DNA from: E44-bin32 sp034430615
GTDB lineage: Bacteria > Chloroflexota > Anaerolineae > Anaerolineales > E44-bin32
Length of the DNA: 64,000 nt
Assembly (NCBI GenBank): GCA_034430615.1
Contig: DAOUEJ010000203.1
Span: 12,226-76,225 of the forward strand
Direction: 5' to 3'
Shown here one piece after another: positions 59,186 to 64,000 of this stretch. Position numbers and translations under genes: made by a program. Under the pieces are notes generated by a model. It made no database searches. It was not told where the DNA came from and saw only the letters and a list, made by a program, of their open reading frames with translations. Each line of letters begins with the position of its first letter. Within the stretch, counting starts at the first letter, position 1.

Positions 59186-60328
59186 GTGAGAGCGGTTAGC
59201 ATCGTGGGAATTGGCCAGGTTCCGGTTGAGAAATCATCAGAGCGCTCGCTGGCGGAGCTTGGGGCGAGCGTTGTCCGCAGCGCGATGGAGGATGCCGGCG
59301 TCGACCGTCTTGATGCGCTCTTTGCCGGAAACATGCTCTCGGATGAATTACAGGGCCAGAAGCATATCGCGGCACTGATCGCAGATGAAGCAGGCCTGTA
59401 CGGAGTTGAGGCACTCCAGGTGCGGGCAGCGATGGCCAGCGGGGCAGCCGCGCTGCGACTGGCCTACTTGGCGGTCGCCAGTGGCGAGGCGACGTTGGCC
59501 GTCGCCGTGGGCGCCGAGAAGATGAGCGAGGGCGTGGCCGAACCGGCGCTTTCGAAAGCGTTGGACGTCCAGCGTGAGGTGCGTGACGGTGCGACCATGA
59601 TCAGCCGCAACGCAGACCTTATGCGGATGTATTTCGATCGCTACAAGGTCCCAGAGGACGCGTTCGTCAATTTTCCTGTTATCGCGCACGGGAATGCGGT
59701 CACCAACCCGTATGCGCTTTTTCAGAAGGCCGTCACGCCGCGCAAGGTCCGCCGCTCGCGTCTTGTCCACCCGCCGCTGCGTTTGATGGATTGTTCACCG
59801 ATTTGTGATGGTGCGGCAGCGGTGATCCTGGCCCCGAGCGAGGAAGCGCGTGCCTTCTCAGATCACCCGGTCCGGATGCTTGGCTCAAGCGTCGTCACTG
59901 ACCGCTTTCGGGTAGAAGACCGAAAAGACCCGCTCTGGTCCGATGCTTCGCACGTTTCGGCGCTTAAGGCTTTCCGACAAGCGAATGTCAATCGCATGGA
60001 CGTGGACTTCTTCGAGGTACACGATGCGTTCAGCATCATGGCCTGCCTGCAGTTAGAAGCCGCGGGTTTTGCCGAGCCAGGGGAAGGCTGGCGGCTGGCA
60101 GACGAAAAGCGCATCCGCTTGCGGGGCGATATCCCGATTACGACCATGGGGGGATTGAAAGCCCGCGGGCATCCGATCGGGGCAACCGGCATATACCAGA
60201 CGTGCGAGATCGTGCTTCAGCTGACCGAACGGGCGGGGAAGAATCAGGTAAGGAATGCCCGGATTGGTATGATGCAGAGCGTGGGTGGCGCGGCGACGAC
60301 GATCCTCACGCATATCTTCGGCGTCTGA
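59186..60328 (+). CDS. Thiolase-like (acetyl-CoA acetyltransferase/SCP-x type) protein lacking the usual nucleophile
   Basis: 380 residues from a GTG at 59186 with GAGGAGGG upstream. Thiolase fold: ISIVGIG start, HDAFSIM with the catalytic histidine, GGLKARGHPIGATGIYQ with the second histidine, NVGG-like QSVGGAAT. At the nucleophile site the normal A-C-A-S-G is A-A-M-A-S-G, so Cys83 is Met; the codon is ATG at 59431-59433. Without this cysteine a Claisen or thiolytic reaction via a covalent acyl enzyme is not expected. It may be a structural partner or a different acyl-CoA-binding protein. No DUF35 partner, usual for archaeal-type thiolases, is beside it. Confidence 0.85.
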   Translation: MRAVSIVGIGQVPVEKSSERSLAELGASVVRSAMEDAGVDRLDALFAGNMLSDELQGQKHIAALIADEAGLYGVEALQVRAAMASGAAALRLAYLAVASGEATLAVAVGAEKMSEGVAEPALSKALDVQREVRDGATMISRNADLMRMYFDRYKVPEDAFVNFPVIAHGNAVTNPYALFQKAVTPRKVRRSRLVHPPLRLMDCSPICDGAAAVILAPSEEARAFSDHPVRMLGSSVVTDRFRVEDRKDPLWSDASHVSALKAFRQANVNRMDVDFFEVHDAFSIMACLQLEAAGFAEPGEGWRLADEKRIRLRGDIPITTMGGLKARGHPIGATGIYQTCEIVLQLTERAGKNQVRNARIGMMQSVGGAATTILTHIFGV

Positions 60329-60369
60329 GAGCCACCCACACCGGGGCGACCGAATCGTCTGGCGCCGCT

Positions 60370-60813
60370 CTAGCTCTCAAGTTCGCGCTTGACGCAGTCA
60401 AAGAACGTCCCTGCAAGCTTCTTGGTCACACTGCCCATCATGCGAGAAGCCAGGCTGGCGATTGTGCCTGAGACCATGACCTCCGCTGACCAATCCAACA
60501 CAGTCTCCTCGGGTGATGATGCTCGCAGGACGAGTGAAGCGGTTGCGTCCATCGCACTGCCCGGTGCTGTTCCATGCGCCTTCATCGTCGCCCGCTCCGG
60601 GGGTTCCAGCTCCAGCCACTCGACTGTGGCTATGAAGTGAACCTGGACTGCTCCAAAACCCACCGAGCCCTTCACTTCGAACTTCTCGTCCGGGATGAGC
60701 ACTTCTAAAGATTCGAGGCCCGGGGCGCAGGCGCCGACGGCGTGCGGGTCGGTGAAGAAGGCCCATACACGCTCCTGCGGAGCTGCGATCATCACGCTGT
60801 CCTTGAGCTGCAT
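60370..60813 (-). CDS. SRPBCC/CoxG-family protein
   Basis: 147 residues from the ATG at 60813. The SRPBCC fold shows as MQLKDSVMIAAPQERVWAFFTDPHAVGACAPGLESLEVL, the central beta sheet and a C-terminal helix with MGSVTKKLAGTFFDCVKREL. CoxG proteins of this family are encoded beside molybdenum hydroxylases and help in their maturation or membrane anchoring, which fits the neighbouring cluster. It faces the thiolase gene and lies 54 bases downstream of the LctP-type gene on its own strand. Confidence 0.83.
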   Translation of the reverse strand: MQLKDSVMIAAPQERVWAFFTDPHAVGACAPGLESLEVLIPDEKFEVKGSVGFGAVQVHFIATVEWLELEPPERATMKAHGTAPGSAMDATASLVLRASSPEETVLDWSAEVMVSGTIASLASRMMGSVTKKLAGTFFDCVKRELES

Positions 60814-60867
60814 CGTCTTTTCCAATCCTCGAGTTCTGTCGATCTAGTGTATCCGTGAACCCGAAAC

Positions 60868-62394
60868 TCATCCGAGCATGAGCCACGCGATCAGGCTCAT
60901 CGAACCCAGCAGCAGGACGGTATATCCCGCCATGCGGCGCAGCACAGGTCCCTCCTTGCCCGAAATACCGATAGTCGCCGTACCCACGATGATCTTTGCC
61001 GGGGCGATGACCGAACCCAGCGCGCCACCGGAAGTCTGCGCGGCAAGGATGATAGGTGCGCTGAGGCCGAGCAACTGGGCGGTGCGCAACTGGAGCTGGG
61101 CGAAGACGACGTTGGAGTTTGTATTCGACCCGGTCATAAAGGCGCCCAGTGCGCCCAGCCAGGGTGAGACGAGTGGATAGAGCGTGCCAGCCGTGGCGGC
61201 AATCACGCTGGCCAGCGCATCCGTCATCCCGGCATGGTTCATGATGATGGCCATGCTCACCAGGGTCAGGATGCCGAAACTGGAGGGCAGCATGCGCTTC
61301 ACGGTGCTGGAAAGGATCTCACGCCAGGCCCCGGCCTTGAGAGATCCTGTCTTACGATAAATCCAGTATGCAAAGGCTGAACTGTACACGAGGATCGAGC
61401 CGGCATGGCGCAGAAAATAGATCTGGCGGCCGTAACCCGCCGGGGTTTGAAAGCCGAGGCGGGTAGTCAGTGCTGGGAATGCGACCCGCAGCACGACCCC
61501 ACCCAGGCTTTTGTGGATCGCAGGTATCTGGAAGAGGAGAGTGATCACAACCAGGGCGGCGAAACCCGCCAGTGAAAGTGCAAGACCTCGATCGAAGAGG
61601 GCCCCCTTCTCTATACCGTCTCGTTTCCGCTGGTTTGACGCGATGAGCAAACCAACCGCCATCCCCGCTGCTCCACCGCCCAGCCCGGCGATAACCCATG
61701 CGCCCGATACGGCAAGTAAAAACTGTGCCCCACCCATGGCAATGGCCATTGAAACGACACTGAAAGCATGCCTGCGGAGCACATCCCAGCCACCGGCCAT
61801 GTGGGCGACCGATAGACCACAGGCCAGACAAGCAATTCCCAAAAAGAGAGCTGAGGGAGGAGCGAGTGTTTGCCAGGCGAAATCGGTCGCTGCCTGGAGC
61901 GCCTGGAATGAGGAGGCCAGTGAGCCAAAAGTCACCGACCAGGCATGACCGATGGATGGGATCGCCACGGCTGCCACCGGCGAGAAACCCAGGCCGAGCA
62001 GGATGGGCGCTGTGACCGCAGTGGGAACCCCAAAGCCTCCAACGCCCTGAAGAAAGGAGGCGAAAGCCCAACCGATCAGCAACGCCTGCAGGCCGCGATC
62101 GCGGGTGAGGCGGGGCACCCACGCTGCAAGCCGTGAGATCGCGCCCGCTTCGGCGGCCACGCTGTAAAGCAGAAACGCGCTCCAGACGATCATGAGCACA
62201 TCGAGCGTGATGAGCAGCGCCTTCAATTGGGCCCACGCGAGCAATTCGACCGGGGCGCCAAAATAGATGTACGCGATCACAACCGCGCTGGCCCATGCCG
62301 CGGGTCCAGCACGAACTGCACTCCAGCGGAAACCGATCATCAGCAGCAGGATGAACAGTACAGGGAGTGCGGCCAGTATCCAGGTTAATCCCAT
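60868..62394 (-). CDS. LctP-family lactate/glycolate-type permease
   Basis: 508 residues with about 12-14 membrane helices. LctP features: an N-terminal hydrophobic block, the double motif GVGGFGVPTAVTAPILLGLGFSP and FMTGSNTNSNVVFAQLQLRTAQLLGLS, and SGGALGSVIAPAKIIVGTATIGISGKEG. It is a proton symporter for lactate, glycolate or similar 2-hydroxy acids. Position suggests export or import of an acid linked to the neighbouring pathway; not proven. Confidence 0.9.
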   Translation of the reverse strand: MGLTWILAALPVLFILLLMIGFRWSAVRAGPAAWASAVVIAYIYFGAPVELLAWAQLKALLITLDVLMIVWSAFLLYSVAAEAGAISRLAAWVPRLTRDRGLQALLIGWAFASFLQGVGGFGVPTAVTAPILLGLGFSPVAAVAIPSIGHAWSVTFGSLASSFQALQAATDFAWQTLAPPSALFLGIACLACGLSVAHMAGGWDVLRRHAFSVVSMAIAMGGAQFLLAVSGAWVIAGLGGGAAGMAVGLLIASNQRKRDGIEKGALFDRGLALSLAGFAALVVITLLFQIPAIHKSLGGVVLRVAFPALTTRLGFQTPAGYGRQIYFLRHAGSILVYSSAFAYWIYRKTGSLKAGAWREILSSTVKRMLPSSFGILTLVSMAIIMNHAGMTDALASVIAATAGTLYPLVSPWLGALGAFMTGSNTNSNVVFAQLQLRTAQLLGLSAPIILAAQTSGGALGSVIAPAKIIVGTATIGISGKEGPVLRRMAGYTVLLLGSMSLIAWLMLG

Positions 62395-62505
62395 GCGTAT
62401 CCTTGGTGAGGCGGGTGATTATAGCATGCAGGTTTTTCTGGCCGGGAGCCGAAAATTTTGTAAAAAGGGCCATTTCGGGGTTGTTTTAACCCTTAAGTCC
62501 TGGTG

Positions 62506-62531
62506 TCCGTAGGGATTCCGTAGGGATTCCG
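62506..62531. repeat. Short tandem repeat, 11-bp unit, 2.4 copies
   Basis: TCCGTAGGGAT occurs twice in direct succession (62506-62516 and 62517-62527), followed by TCCG. It lies in the 310-base gap between the LctP and DUF389 genes, which holds no gene. Confidence 0.8.
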
Positions 62532-62614
62532 CCGCACATGGGACCGGATCGCACGGCCCGTCTTCCGCTATAGTATGTATGGAAGGGCGGAATCTCTTCT
62601 TCTCCTCCTTATGA

Positions 62615-62643
62615 GAGAGCCGGGGTCGGCGTCCCCGGCTCTC
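62615..62643. terminator. Strong hairpin after the DUF389 gene
   Basis: GAGAGCCGGGG (62615-62625) pairs exactly with CCCCGGCTCTC (62633-62643) around a seven-base loop. No T-run on either strand, but the position 60 bases after the DUF389 stop suits a terminator. Confidence 0.6.
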
Positions 62644-62704
62644 AAGATTCTCCTCTATCCTGTCAATTTATAATTTGCCTGAAAGCGTGCTGGGCAGTGT
62701 TTGC

Positions 62705-64000
62705 CTAGTTGGGCGTCGGCAGTCGAATTTCCATGATCGGCACGCTGATTAAGGTAAGAGCGATTGGGCGGGCGAGTGCCTGCTGCAGACTCTCCTGCAA
62801 AGCCCGGGCGAGCGGCTCGTCGATCGCCGTGCTCGCATTGACGGTAATCTCGATCTGCAGCGATGGGCCGAGATCAGTGAAGTCGAACTTGACCACTTCT
62901 ACTCCGTTGCGCCCGTCGAATTCTGCAGCCAGCGTTCGATTGATGGTTTGCTCGGTCGTCGAAGCACGCACGCTGTCGATGAAAACGAGCGCGAGCGGGA
63001 TCGTTATCGCGGTCAGGATAACTAGCGAGGTTACCAATCCCAGGCGAAGCCGGGCCGCGCGTTGTGCACCTGGGGCCGGTCGAAAACCAAGCAGGATCAG
63101 CGTGATTGCCCCGGCCAAGGTGATCGCGATCAGGTTGGTGATGAATAGTAGTGATCCGCCCCAGGTGACATCTCCGTTGTTGAGCGCCAACCCGATGCCG
63201 ATCACACACAGTGGTGGCATCAAGGCCGCTGCGATGGCAACGCCTGGCAATGATGTGGCGACATCTTTGCGGGCGATAGCATAGGCACCGGCCGCTCCGG
63301 AGGCCAGGGCCACCGCCAGGTCGAACAGGTTGGGGGTGGTGCGGATGAGGATCTCATGGGTCACATTCCGCAGCGGGGTGAGGACCGTGAGCACCAGCGC
63401 CAGCCCAATGGCGAGGACGATTCCCTTGACCGCGGCCTCAACCGCAAGGCGCAGGAGGCGGATATCGCCCTGGACGATCGCCAGGCTGGTGGCCAGGATC
63501 GGGGTGAAGAGTGGGGCGACGAGCATGGCCCCGATAATTACGGCCGTGCTGCCTTGCAGCAGCCCGTAGGTGGCGATGATCGCTGCCAGGCCCATCATCA
63601 CGAAGAAATCCGTATCGGGTCGAGATTCACGCCGCACCCGCTTGTAGATCTCAACCTGCTCATGGGGTGTCACCGTTGGAAGAGAACTAAAAAGACCATC
63701 CCATAGGCGCTGGAGCCAGAAGCGCGGCAGTCCGCGATAGCTTTTAACCATCACGACCGGAGTTGAGCAATCGCTGGCGACCTGTTCCGGCAGAGTGCCA
63801 AACAACACCTGGTCAATCAGGCTCTCCTCAGATGCACCAATGAAAACCAGGTCGCCTTCCAATCCGGCAGAAACAATTCCCTCGACAACGCTCGGCGCCG
63901 AGACAACCTGGCTCTCGATCGGTATCTCGTCCCCATTGACCGGGGAATCCGAAACTGCCGGCAGCGAGATCATCAATTCCCGCAGGCGCTCGATAGTCGT
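62705..64000 (-). CDS. DUF389 membrane protein with universal-stress-protein-like N-terminus, 5' end outside the window
   Basis: At least 431 residues; the frame is open at the window edge, so the start lies beyond. The visible N-terminal part (about 80 residues) ends GDLVFIGASEESLIDQVLFGTLPEQVASDCSTPVVMVKSY, the C-terminal half of a universal stress protein (UspA) domain. The rest is a DUF389 domain with about six helices: IIGAMLVAPLFTPILATSLAIVQGD, LASGAAGAYAIARKD, GVAIAAALMPPLCVIGIGLA. The last 90 residues form a soluble tail. DUF389 is of unknown function. A USP fusion suggests a stress- or nucleotide-linked role. Confidence 0.87.
   Translation of the reverse strand, partial: TTIERLRELMISLPAVSDSPVNGDEIPIESQVVSAPSVVEGIVSAGLEGDLVFIGASEESLIDQVLFGTLPEQVASDCSTPVVMVKSYRGLPRFWLQRLWDGLFSSLPTVTPHEQVEIYKRVRRESRPDTDFFVMMGLAAIIATYGLLQGSTAVIIGAMLVAPLFTPILATSLAIVQGDIRLLRLAVEAAVKGIVLAIGLALVLTVLTPLRNVTHEILIRTTPNLFDLAVALASGAAGAYAIARKDVATSLPGVAIAAALMPPLCVIGIGLALNNGDVTWGGSLLFITNLIAITLAGAITLILLGFRPAPGAQRAARLRLGLVTSLVILTAITIPLALVFIDSVRASTTEQTINRTLAAEFDGRNGVEVVKFDFTDLGPSLQIEITVNASTAIDEPLARALQESLQQALARPIALTLISVPIMEIRLPTPN

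Overview
The window looks like a chromosomal segment of a Chloroflexota bacterium (Anaerolineae or a related class). This is inferred from gene content and protein style, not from a marker gene. It is moderately GC-rich and has many GTG/TTG starts and purine-rich ribosome binding sites. It carries a GatCAB amidotransferase, a b6f-like quinol oxidase with a fused diheme cytochrome c subunit, lamin-tail and phosphodiester-glycosidase surface proteins, lipoproteins with P/S/T-rich linkers, and an LLM-type flavin/F420 oxidoreductase. I see no transposase, integrase, CRISPR array, rRNA or phage gene. The only RNA gene seen is a tRNA-Arg(CCT).

Layout. 1-2695: the 3' part of a frameshifted histone-deacetylase-like gene, a lipoprotein metallopeptidase and a HAD phosphatase. 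2763-6298 (-): an ECF transporter (fused double ATPase, S component, EcfT), divergent from a tyrosine phenol-lyase gene (6479-7894). 8050-11043 (-): an Era/Der-like GTPase with a DUF697 tail and glutamate dehydrogenase, separated by 483 bases that hold a cluster of DnaA-box-like sites. 11142-19752 (-): a long run of cell-surface sugar genes (epimerase, glycosyltransferase, sugar nucleotidyltransferase) mixed with gatC, gatA, gatB, an aminotransferase and two small genes. 20348-25544: envelope or secreted proteins. 25633-31649: a respiratory block, with Rieske/cytochrome b6/subunit IV-cytochrome c reading left and sdhCDAB reading right from a shared intergenic region. 31692-44910: a response-regulator adenylyl cyclase, the tRNA, and housekeeping or accessory genes (acyltransferases, transporters, YbaK, hydrolases, a D-2-hydroxyacid dehydrogenase).

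The most distinctive part is 45235-62394. An NCS2 nucleobase permease faces a long minus-strand run (57617 to 46674). That run encodes a three-subunit molybdenum hydroxylase, an amidase-signature enzyme, FdrA, a DUF1116 protein, a cyclase-family (PF04199-type) hydrolase, an NmrA-like reductase and a DUF2877 protein. FdrA, DUF1116 and DUF2877 are the three components of the oxamate carbamoyltransferase AllFGH. A family III CoA-transferase, a thiolase-like protein whose usual nucleophile cysteine is methionine, a CoxG-like protein and an LctP-type permease follow. I read this as a catabolic island for an N-heterocycle: import, hydroxylation, ring opening or amide hydrolysis, then phosphorolytic release of carbamoyl phosphate. 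The substrate is not determined by the sequence.

Three genes (near 427, 14490 and 21795) are each broken by a single small indel, while both halves remain well conserved. These are either young pseudogenes or sequence errors.
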